The notes beneath the pieces are model-generated. The model saw nothing but the letters and a program-made list of their open reading frames with translations, made no database searches and was not told the DNA's origin. Below, piece by piece: positions 47,786-60,885 of a DNA stretch of 64,000 bases. This DNA is from Mangifera indica (taxonomy: Eukaryota; Streptophyta; Magnoliopsida; Sapindales; Anacardiaceae), in NCBI RefSeq assembly GCF_011075055.1, contig NW_025401120.1, positions 272,547 through 336,546 on the forward strand, in the 5' to 3' direction. Position numbers and translations under genes: made by a program. Numbering within the stretch: the stretch's first letter is position 1; each line of letters opens with the position of its first letter.

Positions 47786-48600
47786 ATATTTTCAGTTTTG
47801 GATTAAAAACTTTTAACTTTAATTTAACTCAAATTACAATTGTATTAAAATATTTCAATTATAACATAATTTAGACTATGTTTGGAATAATATGATAATC
47901 TAAATTCATTCGAAATTATTAATTATTTTCTTTTTTGTAAGTATTTTTAGTATTTTAACTTTTTTTTTTCAAATTACACAAGTCTATCATTATCCAAACA
48001 CACAACATAATACAAATGACCCAAAATTTTACATATTAGAACAATTAAAACATGTTATTATATAAAAATAAAATAACAATTTTATATAAAAATTAAGAAT
48101 AATTAGAGTAAATACAATTACACGGAGACACAATTATATACAATATATAAGGATTTTAACTACTGTTAATAATTGTCCTTTAACATTTTTTCAAATTCAT
48201 CCCTAACAAATTTTATTATAGTAATATTTTTTTTAAATATTTAAATTAGTAGGGATTGATTTTATATTAATCAAAATACAATTTGATTTAGTTTTGGATT
48301 TTGTTATATTGACCCAAATTAAATAGTGTAAAAAATTAAAAAAAAAACTCAAACTAATATATGAACAGTCTTCACACCATAATTTACATTTATATTTGTA
48401 ATTATCATTAAAGAGTAACTATATAATTTATACCGTCGTCATTTATGATTGTTATTAATAGTTTTTATCATAATTTATATCAACACTTGCAGTTGCCCCA
48501 AAAAATTTAAAAAATTAATCAAAAAATTATTGTGACATTTATAATAACCACAAAAAGACTTTGTTTTTGTCAATAATAGTTTTTTATATTATTTTCAATG

Positions 48601-48688
<88 letters not shown>

Positions 48689-49149
48689 TGTATGTATGTA
48701 TGTATGTATGCATAACAATGAAGCTTTTGATTTAAACATCAACTTTCAACTTTTTATTATAAATAACAAAAATTATCCCATGTCAAAAATATACAAGATT
48801 TTAAGTTCCTCAAAAAATAAAATATCTAGTAAAAAACAAAGGCAACATTACCATTAAGGTTACTAAACTGTAACAACAGTTGAAATATAGCTCCAAATGA
48901 TCAATCAATTCATACTATGTAACTTGACAAAAAATAAAAAAAGAGAAGAGAAAACTATAAGTGGATGATAAAAAAATAAAATAAATCAATTCAAATTACT
49001 TAACCCAAAATAAAACAATTCATATGAGAATATCATAAATTATGTTAGACAATATACTAAATAAAAAGACAATATTCAAAAGAGTCAAATATATCTTTCA
49101 CAATGATATCACATATATTTTATAAAAAAAGTAATTATATCTTTAACCA
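47786..49149. other. AT-rich spacer of block 2 with compound microsatellite
   Basis: Shared with block 3 (58745-59300, then 62870-63540). The 3.5 kb of WAK debris in block 3 is absent here. A (TA)n tract at 48604-48660 runs into (TGTA)n at 48661-48710. No gene. Confidence 0.45.
48604..48711. repeat. Compound (TA)n-(TGTA)n microsatellite
   Basis: About 28 TA units are followed by about 12 TGTA units. The corresponding place in block 3 (63113-63160) has an interrupted TA tract only. Confidence 0.9.
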
Positions 49150-49450
49150 CCCATAGGAAGGGTGATGCGTCGAAAAGGAAGAGACATTGTCCGAAGATCG
49201 CTGGATAACTCTTTTCGTCATCAAAAAATTGCATCTAAAAAATTAGAAATTTTAGGAGGGAAAATGTTGTTTTTGAAAACTTGATTAGAGAAAAATTATT
49301 AGTTTTTAGAGTTTAAGGGAGAAGGGGGCGGGGGTTAATTTTAACTGTTCATAAGTGAATAAATAAAATTTTCAAAATTAACGAAGGAATACTTTAAAAA
49401 ACAATATATCTTCGGGAGGTTGGGTATAAGTCCTTTGGCCTTTTTTTATA
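49150..49450. mobile_element. Right half of a foldback MITE
   Basis: The right terminus ggttgggtataagtcctttggcc and the preceding purine-rich arm match the GGCC family. The left arm is missing. Confidence 0.45.
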
Positions 49451-49769
49451 TTAGAAAGACGAGTTTTTAAATCTTTTCATTGAAAAGATTAAATTTTTAT
49501 TATTTCCTATAAGATCAAATTAATCATTTTACTTAGAAAACAGAATAAAATAAATAATTTTAATGGTATTTATTTAATACTTTTAAAGGAAACTATTGAA
49601 AGTTAGGCTCATTCTCCGGAATTTTTTTAGTAGAAATACGAGAATTTGATACCTTTGCCACAAATAAACTTGAGTTTCTTACATCCAATTGAAACTAAAA
49701 AAGAATTCGTAAGTAAACAATCAATTAATTTCATCACTTATCAGTCAAAAAACAAAAGAATTACAACAA

Positions 49770-50027
49770 TCAAACGTAGAGGAGTAAATTGTCCATTATG
49801 GGAATAAGCCAACGGCTCCTCTTTCTTTCGGCGTAGTCATACAACCTCTTCCTTCGTCTCTGGCAATTATCCATCCAAGATTGAGCCGCTCTTCTTCTCA
49901 TTTCTTTGCCTGTGTCAGACTGTCCCTTTGTTGTATTTTGTTGCGTCCATTCTTTGCTCAAATTGCAACATTGCGTAATCACGAAATTGCACGTTTCCCT
50001 TGCTGCGCTTTCTCTGACGACCACCAC
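49770..50027 (-). other. Conserved reverse open segment, start of block 3
   Basis: 85 codons containing RESAARETC, MITQC-like VITQC and TGKEMRRR, aligned with 32359-32160. The shared reading frame survives in both blocks but the C-terminal parts differ (here LIPIMDNLLLYV). The sequence giving PIMDNLLLY recurs at about 63790-63815. A likely remnant of an unknown protein; no domain recognised. Confidence 0.3.
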
Positions 50028-50039
50028 ATTGACTTCAGA

Positions 50040-51349
50040 CTGTTGGATAGATCAAACTCTGATTGTTCATAAGCTCTAACAAACAGTAGCCAAGGGTAAC
50101 ACTTATGCCGTTGGAGGCGATGTGACCTCTGACCCAAACTGGTGCAGTACTTAGACTACACGTCCAACAGCAAGGGGAGGCCCATGCCACAGATTTATGA
50201 CTTAACTGTTGAGAAGTAGGAGAAGTCATCAATTGGGCTTGACTTTGTGCTGCATGCAGATTCATCAATTTATATATGGACAAAATAGAAATACAAGATT
50301 TGAATTGGCAAGTCCAATGTATCCAGAGATTCTTGAGTAGTTACTTAGATACATAAAATGCAGCTGAAGTGGTCAAGTCATATTCTTTGTTAAGTTTTTC
50401 AATGGTACAGTCACTGTCATTATAGGGTTATGATTTCGTCATTCATTGAATTGTCGGCCATATGGTGACCCACTGGCTACTATTGCCGCTGCTATAAATC
50501 CACATAAGTCGTGCATTATTCAACCGTCAAGGCAGAATGCCCAACTATTTCTCTTCAGCTATGTTTCCGCCCAGCCGGGCTATCAATATTATTTGTTTCG
50601 TTCATGTAAAATTTCAACAAGCAAAGTATTTCCTATTGTTGTTATTATTTTAAAAGAAACATGCTTTTTGCCTCCAGGGTTAAGCATGTTGAATCCCTAA
50701 GTTAAGGGTTTGAGTTGGAGGTTTGATAATATTATATTAAAATTAAAGTTTTGACTTATTTGATATAATAGATATAAAATCAATTATTAAATTTAATATT
50801 TTATTTTCAGGATTCGTTAGAATGAGATTTCTCGTCATAAAATAAAAAAAGTCTAATGTAATAGGGTGTTTGGTTTGATTTTGTTTATAAAACGGTTTAA
50901 TTTATGTTGATAAATTAAAAAATAAAAAGTTTACATTTTGGGTTACACTTTGAGCAATTTTCAAATTAAATCAAATTTTAAATGTATTTATTTATATATA
51001 TATCTATATAAAATTATATTTGACATACTTTTTCAATAAACAATTAAATGTACTACTTATTTTTTAATGAATTTTGTCATTTTCTTTATATGATTAATAT
51101 AGACGTATTTCATATTTATTTTACATATTTATAAAACTATAATTCAATTATTAATGGTTAAACATAATAAATTTAGAGTAATTAATTTTTAATAAGTTTA
51201 AACCATATTTTTTTTTTGTTTGATTTAAAATATAAAATGTTTTGATTTTAAGTTTAATTTGAAGATATTTTTAAACGGTATCAAACTAGATAATTCACAC
51301 CCATATGATGTAATGATGCATTAGATCAGGTCCAATTTAAATTTCTAAA
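50040..51349 (+). promoter_or_regulatory. Far-upstream region of MGCC copy 3
   Basis: Continuous with the versions in blocks 1 and 2, including gctataaatccacataag at about 50493. The short frame 50446-50700 starts with TTG and is not called. Confidence 0.35.
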
Positions 51350-52115
51350 TTTATAATTGGCCAAAGGACTATTTCCCACTCAAACTATATTGAATTCTCA
51401 AAGTTTCCCCTATTAACTATGAAAATACCGTTTACCTACCCATGACCTGTTAAATTTAACGGAATCCTAACCCCTGAAAATTTAATTTTATTTTCCCCCC
51501 TAAAAGTTTAAATACTAATATTTTTTCCCTAAGCTAAGTTTGAAAAGATCGCATTTCCCCCCCTAGGGTTTAGTTTCCGAACCCCTTTACTTTCTCCGAT
51601 GCTATCGTCGGTCGTCTCTCCCTCCCGATGGTTTCTCTTCCACCGACGACCCCCCTCAACTCCACCCCAACCCATCTGTTGTCGAGAGATGGCGTTTGGG
51701 AAGAGGAATCGTCTTCCCAGAGGACGACGATTCCTAGATGTCGTCTCTCGGTGTCGGATGGATTGAGGTGGAGTTGAGGGGAGTCGTCGGTAGAAGAGAA
51801 ACCATCAGGAGGGAGAGACGACCAGCAATGGCACTGGAGAAAGTGAAGGGGTTTGGAAACTAAACCCTAGCGGGGGAATGCGATATTTTCAAACTTAGCT
51901 TAAGGAAAAAAATATTAGTTTTTAAACTTCCGGGTGGGAAAATGAAATCATATTTAAGTTTATTTTTAAAATTAAATATAAAATAACGATTTTACCTTAC
52001 TACTGTTAATTTTAACTACTCATGAGTGGGTAAACGGTATTTCTATAGTTAATGAGGTGAATTTTGAGAATTCAGCATAGTTTGGGTGGAAAATACTCGT
52101 TTGGCCTTTATAATT
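51350..52115. mobile_element. Foldback MITE, 748 bp, with perfect 9-bp TSD and known empty site
   Basis: The element is 51359-52106, flanked by tttataatt at 51350-51358 and 52107-52115. It starts ggccaaaggactatttccca, and the complement of its right end starts ggccaaacgagtattttcca. The arms pair for nearly 90 bp at once and then again through the core (cctcaactccacc paired with ggtggagttgagg). Almost the whole element can fold into one hairpin. Blocks 1 and 2 carry the uninserted site (tctataatttcgtgg near 19568; tttataatttcctgg near 41377). It ends 313 bp before the ATG of MGCC copy 3. No transposase. Confidence 0.93.
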
Positions 52116-52418
52116 TCCCGGCTTTCATTTTGAAAAGGATGTTGGAATCAATAGGATACTGGAACAGGCTTTCACAGGTTCAATTAGTCCAAGCCCCTAT
52201 TAGTAGTGGACCTAATAGTACCCACAAGCCCCGCTTTGTCTAGCATAAACCTAACCTAACCATTACACAACGGATTCTTTCCGGCAGCCAATTTCAAAAA
52301 TCTGAAAAAGGAAGCAAATAACTAAAGCAAATCCCAATCTTTCCTTTCGAGGTTTTTTTTAAAACACCAACACCAACGCAATTCTTATTTGCCTCTTCAT
52401 CTCAAATTAATTTCAACA

Positions 52419-53365
52419 ATGGGTTGTTGCTTCGGTAAATTCAGTCTTGGGAAATCAAAATTTTCCATAGAAGAATCAACCCACGTTGAAGACAACCTTG
52501 TCATCTCACAAGCTTCCGAAATTCCAGCTCCAATTCCTCTCTCAAACAAAATTTCCCCGTCCCCTCATTCACCCCCAGTTGTGCCTCTTCGGTTTCTTCC
52601 TTTACTTGCAGCACAGGCAACACCACTGAATCATGCTCGTCAATCTCAACTGCATCTTCCGTTTTGAGCTCCAAAGATAGATCTTTCTCCAATGAGTTTC
52701 TTTGGGCTTGTGTCAAGGAGAATCCACATGTAGTTAGCATTAATTCCATCAAGGAAGCTGCTCTTTCTTTAGCAACCTATAAAGTTGAAGCTCAGATGTT
52801 TGGCTCGCCTGCTAAGTCATTTGTGGCTCCAACACTGATCAGCCACTCAATCCCACAAAGGATTAAGGGTTCTACACCACAGAAGATAGTCCGGCTATCA
52901 GAGCATAAACCATGTACGCTTGTCCTGCGTCACCAGCCGAGATCACCAGCTACTTTAACTCGACGAAAGAGCTTTTGTATGGAGCCTGAGAGGCAGAATT
53001 CTTCGTATTTGAGATCACCATCTCTCAGCAGGAGATTCAGTACTTGTGATAGTAACAGGGGATTATTAACAAATACCCATATAGAAAGTTGTTCAAAGAG
53101 AATAGTTAGTGCTAAGCTAAATGGAATAAATTCAGTTTCCTCTTCGCTAAAAAGAGAAAATTTTAGGCCTGCAAGTCCAAGCAACAACAATTCAATGGGA
53201 TTGCGGGTTTGTATGAGTAATAGAGAGACTTGCACTTATAGAATTGGTTCTAAGATTGATGAAGTTGCAGCCAAAGAAGCAGTTGCTGAGCAGGGGAGTG
53301 AGTGCTTTCCCATGGAGGACATTGATAATCCTCTTATCTCCCTGGATTGTTTTATTTTTCTGTAG
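52419..53365 (+). pseudogene. MGCC-type Ser-rich gene, copy 3, frameshifted
   Basis: It starts MGCCFGKFSLGKSKFS at 52419 and has the same five-C run as copy 2 (52572-52576), so the frame is lost at the same place and stops at 52667 (82 residues). The original frame downstream stays open to 53365. There is an additional in-frame 18-bp loss near 53008, where SLPSRP of copy 1 is gone, and more substitutions (CTLVL, LRSPSLSRR). The shared shift groups copies 2 and 3 together, apart from copy 1. Confidence 0.8.
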
Positions 53366-55640
53366 GAATTAAGATTTGTGTGTGCATGCATGTTTAATTT
53401 TGCTCATATTGTGCATAGGATTCTTGGTTTTTCAATCTTTCTGATTGTTTATTTAAACCATTCATGTATAGTTTTCAAAAGCATAGATAAATTGGGATCA
53501 AATTCTGATTGATTTGTAGTTGATTTGGTTGTGTTCCTCGTGCCTTCTGTACTAATTGAGGGCATGTTATAATGTTTGCTGGTTTGAGAAATTTTTGGTG
53601 GCAGAAGAATAAATTCAATTCAGTAACTGATATTATTATGTTATATTTGGTTGATGATTCTAGCCATATTCATTTAAATTTTACTGTGGAACAAACAAAC
53701 GCATTTCACAAACCATGCATCTCAATTCATTGGGCCTTTCCATACTATCAAATAGAAAGCCGCAGGAACGCCATATTCTAGGAGCCTTGCTAGACGATGT
53801 AATTGAACAAATCCTCCTCTATTTGATGCAGGTCGAGGACTCCTTCTTTCTCTTCTTCAAACTTTGATTTGTATTTTTCATAGAGAAATCTCTTATTAAA
53901 GATAACATAAGGTTAATTTTGCATCTTATCTAAAGGATTCTTTTTTTTTTGGTAGAAGAGGCAATTTCACTCTTTCATTAATACATCGATTACAATTTCT
54001 GTTTGTGAGGATATAATTAGAACGTCTTCTGCGACTAAAAATTTTCAACAAAGTCTAGAATAAGTGATTCTCTGTGTGTGTGTAGAATAAGTGATCCTAT
54101 GCTGCCTCAATTGCAAGTTCAAATTGGTATTAATTCTATCGGATTTACAACTTCTATCATACAAACAACCACAAAATTGGAGTTATAATCTAAACTAATA
54201 AAATTATATATACTTATTTCGATTATATAAATAAATACATATTTGATATATATAATAATAAAATTAGATGATTTTAAATTAAAAATAAAATAATAATAAA
54301 TTACGTAATAATATATATAAATGTATATCTATTTATATACTTAAAATAAACACACATAATATTGCCTAATTTAGATTGAAAGTTTTTGAATATATATGGG
54401 AAAAGATATTCTCATAAGTATAATTCTCTTAGCTTCACAGGGTCATCCCATGTGAAAGGCATTTTGGACAACATTGCAATTTTTTTAAGTTACTAATTGA
54501 AATACAAAAATACATAATTCAACATTATATTTTAGTAATGTTATATGTATTTATGTTAACGGTGATATATTATCATATAATTGAATAATTTTAAATTAAA
54601 ATTAATTTTTATAATTTTATACTATAAAAATATATACACATATTTTTTATTAAAAAATTAGTTACATAATTTATATATTAATATATGAAATTATTAAATA
54701 ATTAGATGATTTTAAATTAAATGAAAATAACATTAAATTATATCGAAATACAATATTTATATATTTAAAAAAAAATGTGTTCATTTTATACTATTAATTT
54801 AACAATATGGTTAAATATTCTCGATCATGAACCAGGATCAAGCTAAGTACATTTTATTTAATTGCTTTGCTGTTCCTAAGAATGCAAAACTTGGATATGT
54901 GAAACACCACAATATCAATATTATCAAAAAAAAAAAAAAAAAGTTCATTAAAAAACATAAACCGCAATTCGAAACAAATACTCGTTGAGCTGGTGGAAAT
55001 CAAATCTTCACAAGATATTGAATTTTTTCTCGTAAAATTAGTTCACCTATATATTTATATTATTATTTTTTTATAATTTAAATATTTTTATAATTTTATG
55101 TGTTTAAATACTAAAATTATTCTTATTTTTAACCTTATAAAAATTCATATTTATAATTTTATATGAAATATAATTTATTATTATTTAATATTATAATTTA
55201 ATATTATTATATTATTAAATATTGTTATAATGTAGTTAAAGTATTAATGGTTAAAACTGAAAATGAGTTGACGAAGATTCAAGTTTGGATTAAAAAACAC
55301 ACAAAGAACGGGTTGACGTTTGTGTTAATGTCAAGACTTAGCATTAACGCAAACCTATTCTTTGTGTATTTTTTGATCTAGATATGAATCTTCGTTAGTT
55401 CATTATCAATTTTAATCATTAATATTTCAATTACATTATAATAATACTAAACGATATAACAATATTAAATAATAATAAATTATATTTCACATGAAATTAT
55501 AAACATAAATTTTTATAATGTTGAAGATAAGGATAATTTAAATATTTTAGCACATTAAGTAATAAAAATATTGTATAAATGTATTGGTGAACCATTTTTT
55601 GGCAAAAAATTCAATTACCCTATCGTCACCCACAAAACAA
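53366..55640. other. Spacer of block 3
   Basis: 3' flank of the MGCC pseudogene and an AT-rich spacer, aligned to block 1 without the two MITEs at 22546 and 23398. No gene. Confidence 0.45.
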
Positions 55641-58067
55641 TCATCTTCCGTCACGGACATTCTCAATTACATGGTTCCTCATGCTACCATATCCACCACT
55701 CATACTACTACTTACCCCAAAACTTACAGCATCAGACTCAGATGATTCTCCAAGCAAGTACTCTGTTTCTTCTAAATTCGACTTGTCGTTAACCCATGGA
55801 TGCTTCACCATTATTCTCAGCCCCTCTAGTTCCATAGCTACTTCCTTCATTGTGGGTCTCTCCTCCCCTTTTACTCTCACACACCGTCGTGCAAGGCTGG
55901 CTATTTCCTTAAGCTGCTCAGGATTTGCCTCCTTTGATACACCATCATCAACAACTTCTGTCAAGCGGTGTTCTTTCAGAGCAGAAACGAAATACATACC
56001 TAAATTTCTCTCCTCCTCCGGCCCGTCAAAGGAAATTGCCTTCTTGCCTGTCAGTAGTTCAATAAGCACTACTCCAAAGCTGTAGATATCGCTTTTCTCA
56101 GTTAACTGGCTTGTATGCAAGTATTCAGGATCTAAGTATCCAAGTGTGCCTTGCACTATTGTACATAATCCTTCTTGATCCAGCGGAACCAACCTGGAAG
56201 CACCAAAATCGGCCACTTTTGCAGTGTAATGATCGTCTAATAGAATATTTGTGGACTTGATATCTCTATGGATGATTGGTGTTGAAGCTGAAGAGTGCAA
56301 GTACGACAGCACTCCAGCAGTTTCTGCTGCTATTCTCAAACGGGTTTCCCATGGAAGTGCTGAAACTTTACTTTTGGTATGGATGTGATCAAAGAGGGTT
56401 CCATTAGTGATATATTCATAAACAAGCAATGGAACCTCTGTCTCCAAGCAGCAACCTAGAAGCTTCACCACGTTCCTGTGGTTGATTTGGGAGAGCACAA
56501 TTACCTCATTGATGAATTGCTCAATTTGACTTTGATCCACCACTTTAGACCTTTTTATGGCAGCAATTTTCCCATTTGATAAAATTCCTTTATAAACTGT
56601 ACCATATCCCCCACGGCCAAGAATTCTGCTTTCGCTATAGTTGTCAGTGGCCTTCTCAAGCTCCTCAGTTGTAAAGATTTTTGCCGTTTCTCTGGTGGAC
56701 CCTTCTCGCCCTGATAATTGCTGTTGTAAAAGAAAACCTCCATTTTGGCGGAAGAACTTCTCTCTGAGTTTGATGAGCTTCCATTTATTGAATCCACAGT
56801 ACAACCAAGTGCCGCCCATTAGCAATCCTGTAAGGCATACGCTGATCCCTACATGGCATATCATACAAGGAATTAAATATAACCAGTTACTTAACAAAAG
56901 ACTCAACAAAATTGCAGCTATAAGCAAAGAGTACGTATAATATGCTTACCAACAGTGAGCTGAATTACAAGGGATCGATCAGCACTACAACCCTCTCCAT
57001 CCTTTCTTCCATCCCCATGGTGCCCCTTGGGGCACAAGCATGTGTAGCTCCCTTCTCTGTTTATACATATTCTTTCACAGTTATGGAGACTAGAGTCCTG
57101 GCATTCATCTATATCTGCATATGAAATAAACAATCACAGGCAAATCCCCAGTAATACACTTAAAAATGAACCAAATTTGAATGCGATGAAATTAAGTACC
57201 TTGGCAACCATTAGGGAGGTATGGGTTTCCTTGGTAACCCTCCAGGCACTTGCAACGATATCCAGATCCATTTTCAGAATCAACACAATCACTGTTCCCC
57301 TGGCATGCATAACGCCTCATGTCTCTTTTAACTTGTTGACAGGTTTTATTTCCGATTGACCAATCAAGAACCAGAGGAAGAAAGGTCACATTTCTTAGAT
57401 CCTTAAGATAAGTTGATGAAAAATTGAACTGACTGGCTTCAACAATGAAAGCATAGCTGCAGGGATTAAAGTCCCACACTCTGGTATGATTATTGTAGCT
57501 ACGCACAGTTAATTTAACATAGTCCATACCTTTAGGAATGGACGTTTGACAACATCCAACGCCAGAGCAGGAGCCATTAGATACATAGTCAATACTATCA
57601 CAAACCGATAGGCAACCCACCTTGAAAGTTTTTTCTCCCTGGGAACCGTTAACATATGCTTCTGTATCGCAACCAACAGCAGTAAACTTGTTATCAGTAT
57701 CAGAGATGATGAATTTTGACAGACGGAGCCATGGTTTGTTATCTGCAATGGGTTCTCCAGATTTCTTGTAACAATCGCTGGCTATATATTGCCAGATATG
57801 CAGCTTCCCTCCGAGAGTTATGTTGGTGACCTCTATATTACTATCCGTCATAAATGCTTTTGGAGGATCAAAGGTGTCGTTGCAAGTTACGAGGAATTCT
57901 GGGTCGTAGTAACATTTATCTGTTGTACCGAATGGATGTGGGATGCTGACATTGCCGCATTTATCTTGGCAGCCACGTTTGGCTATTGGATGGGCTTGTT
58001 CTGCCGCAGCAACTGCTAACACAACCCAGAAAAGTGTGAGTTGCAAAAGCAACCCTTGAGTTGCCAT
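55641..58067 (-). CDS. Wall-associated receptor kinase-like protein, copy 3 (746 aa, 3 exons)
   Basis: Exons are 58067-57200, 57114-56950 and 56848-55641, with introns of 85 and 101 nt. The start is [17 protein letters not shown]. The ectodomain has [12 protein letters not shown] and both EGF modules; the kinase has GRGGYG, Lys443, HRD and DFG. Compared with copy 1, I count by eye about 38 changes in the 289 residues of exon 1 but only about 20 in the 402 of exon 3. Several changes introduce charge or aromatic swaps in the wall-facing part (W90, K99, E103, N141 region; R in TVRSYNN). Splice sites and length are unchanged, so it should be functional. Confidence 0.92.
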
Positions 58068-59470
58068 GGCTTCAGCTTCTTCTATCTTGGGGTTAATTTA
58101 TAATTTCCATGGATGAATTTAATGGAGAAGACTTCGTGTATGTTACCTTGTTTTCATAATGTTCAGAGGGAATAACAATTTGTACTTTCCTGACTATCGT
58201 TTTTCCATAGTCTAGGGGGTTTGGTAGGCTAAGGCGTCCGTATTTTCTCAACTGGTTGATAATTTCTACACTAAATCAAATATTTTATTTAAAAAAAATT
58301 ATAATACAAAATCTAATCGTTTTAAAAATTAATTTGATTTTAAATTTAATCAAAAATACTAATTATCTTACTTGTGTTAAGTTAATTAATTTTCTTTTTT
58401 TCTTTGTATCCTTTTCTTTTGGTTTATCATGAAATAAAAGTTCAATTCCTAATTTTTGTAGACATGGCATTAGGATTATATTGTTCTTATTATAAACAAG
58501 CAAAAAATACTTTTAAATATGCAAAGTGGAATAATAGAAAAGTCCAAGTCACTTACCAACCAAAAAAAAAAAAAGTCCAAGTCACTTACCAACCAAAACA
58601 AAAAAGGTCCAAGTCGATGTAATGTTAATAGGGATACATCGCCATGAGATTCAGCTTTAGCTCGTCAGCCTCGCTTACATTGGGACCCTTTATGGGCATT
58701 TAAGGTACAAGATTTGGTTGATCGTGTTGCCGAGTCATATTTACATTATATTATTTTCAATTTCGGATTAAAAACTCTTAACTTTAATTTAACTCAAATT
58801 AAAATCGTATTAAAATATTTTAACTTTAACATAATTTGGATTATATTTAGGATAATCTGATAATCTAAATTCATTTAAAATTATCAATTGTTTTCACTCT
58901 TTTAAATATTTTTAGTGTTTCAACTTTTCTTTTTTCAAATTACACAAATCTATTATTATCCAAACACAAAACATGAGACAAATGACTAAAAATTGTACAT
59001 ATTAGAACAATTAAAACATCTCACTATATAAAAAGAAAATAACAATTTTAAATAAAAATAAAAAATATTTAGAGTAAATACAACTACATGGAGACACAAT
59101 TATATACAATATATAAGGATTTTAACTATCGTTAATAATTGTCCTTTAATATTTTTTCAATCCACTTCTAACAAATTTTATTGTAGCAATATTTATTTAA
59201 ATATTTAAATTAGTAGGGATTGATTTTATATCAATCAGAATATAATCTGATTTAGTTTTGAATTGTGTTATATTAACCAAAATTAAATAGTGTAAAAAAT
59301 TAAAAAAAAAAACCTCAATCTTAGCCCAAAATTTTTTTTGTAACTTGTTGGGTTAACATGTCATATTAAAAATTTTTGCTAATAGAATTCATTTTGCCTC
59401 TCCTTTTCCTATGTGAATGATTAAAAAAAAAAAAAAATTTCTTGTTGATTGAGATTTGGACATATTATAT
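58068..59470. other. 5' flank of WAK copy 3
   Basis: Aligned with block 2, without its MITE. A 24-bp unit (aaaagtccaagtcacttaccaacc) is tandemly repeated at about 58537-58600. No gene. Confidence 0.4.
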
Positions 59471-59800
59471 ATGAGTAATGTTATGTGTATTTAGTTTTAA
59501 ATACTTAATTAGATATTTAGATAATGTATCATAATTTAATTGAATATTATTTTATTTTTAATTTATTATTATCTAATTAAATAATAACATATTATCTGGA
59601 TAATGACTTAGATACTCAAAAGTGTGTGTACTAGTTTTATTTTATATATATAATAAAACTATGTGTACCTATTTTTAGTATATAAATTATGTGTCATCAT
59701 GTGATTAAATATTTTAAATTAAAAATAAAATAATATCTCAATCACATAATGATACATTATCTGTATACATAAATTATATACCAAAAATAGATACCTATGA
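59471..59800. mobile_element. Two adjacent AT-rich foldback MITEs
   Basis: The first (about 59475-59640) and second (about 59655-59800) are each palindromic. In the second, tgtacctatttttagtatat pairs with the complement near its right end (atataccaaaaatagatacc). They are short, have no ORF, and are similar to 2078-2240. Confidence 0.45.
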
Positions 59801-59805
59801 CATTG

Positions 59806-59837
<32 letters not shown>

Positions 59838-60321
59838 TATAGATTTTATATTTATTAGAGGGGATATATATAATCATAAAAAAGTCATTATTTATATATA
59901 TATTTTTAATTATTAAGGATTTATTATGTAACATAAAATATTAAATAATGTAAGATTTTATGTTTTAATATTTAATAATAAAATTATATATAAAAATAAT
60001 AATATATTATTATATAATTAAATATTATTTTATTTATAATTTAAAATTATATAACCACACAATCATACTTTATTTTTTTTATATACAAAATTAACACTCC
60101 TCAATATTTAAAAATTCGATTATAACATGTTATCCTTTTGGAGTTAATGACCGGAAACAAGACACTTTTGTTTGACAAGACAGATGACCAGAAAGTTTGG
60201 TTGTGTATTTTTTTACTCTATTGACCGGTTCCTTTATTTTCTTACTGCAGAAAGTTTGGTTGTTTATTTTCTTACTCCATTGACATGAATTATATATAAA
60301 AAATAGGTACCTATGACATTG

Positions 60322-60354
<33 letters not shown>

Positions 60355-60480
60355 ATAAATTTTATATTTATTAGAGGGTATATATATAATAGTAAAAAAG
60401 TCATTATTTATATATATTTTTTAAAATTATTAAGGATTTATTATATAACATAAAATATTGAATAATATTAAATAATGTAA
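59788..60480. repeat. Local tandem duplication carrying WAK debris
   Basis: acctatgacattgctctctc... at about 59790-59942 recurs at about 60310-60468, including the (CT)n(TA)n tract and tattagagg. WAK-kinase fragments follow both copies, so the unit of about 520 bp duplicated together with the debris. Confidence 0.6.
60125..60270 (+). pseudogene. WAK kinase fragment, decayed
   Basis: ELMTGNKTLLFDKT can be read near 60140 (from gagttaatgaccggaaac), followed by frame breaks. It corresponds to the WAK segment [12 protein letters not shown]. Confidence 0.55.
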
Positions 60481-60649
60481 TATTTTATGTTTTAATATAA
60501 ATATATATATATATAATAATAATATATTAATATAATTATTATTATTTATTACTATTATTATTATATTTAATCATTTTTTATTGTTTATTACATATATATA
60601 ACACTCAATATTTAAAAAAAAAATTATAACATGTAAAAACCTAATTAAC

Positions 60650-60885
60650 ATGAAACAAGACTACACCGTCTGACAAGACAGATGACAAGAAAGATGGCTA
60701 GAAAGGGTTGTGTATTTTCTTACTCCATTGACCGGTTCCCTCATTTGAAATTCTACAAATCATGTCATGAAGGATGGGAATGAAGAGTAGCTCAATGAAA
60801 GCGGCAGAGCAACCAAAAAATCTTAAAATTGAAAGGGGAAGAGAAGCCTACCAAATCAACTAAGATATGATGAGTTATTTTCCAC
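60650..60885 (+). pseudogene. WAK kinase fragment, decayed
   Basis: Nucleotide match to 61785-61975 and 29985-30090 (ttgaaattctacaaatcatg, gtagctcaatga, aaaattgaaaggggaagaga), with several frame breaks. It is a piece of the C-lobe only. Confidence 0.55.

Noticed and set aside
48561..48857. 98-codon ORF
   Set aside because: It is a translation of the TA/TGTA microsatellite.
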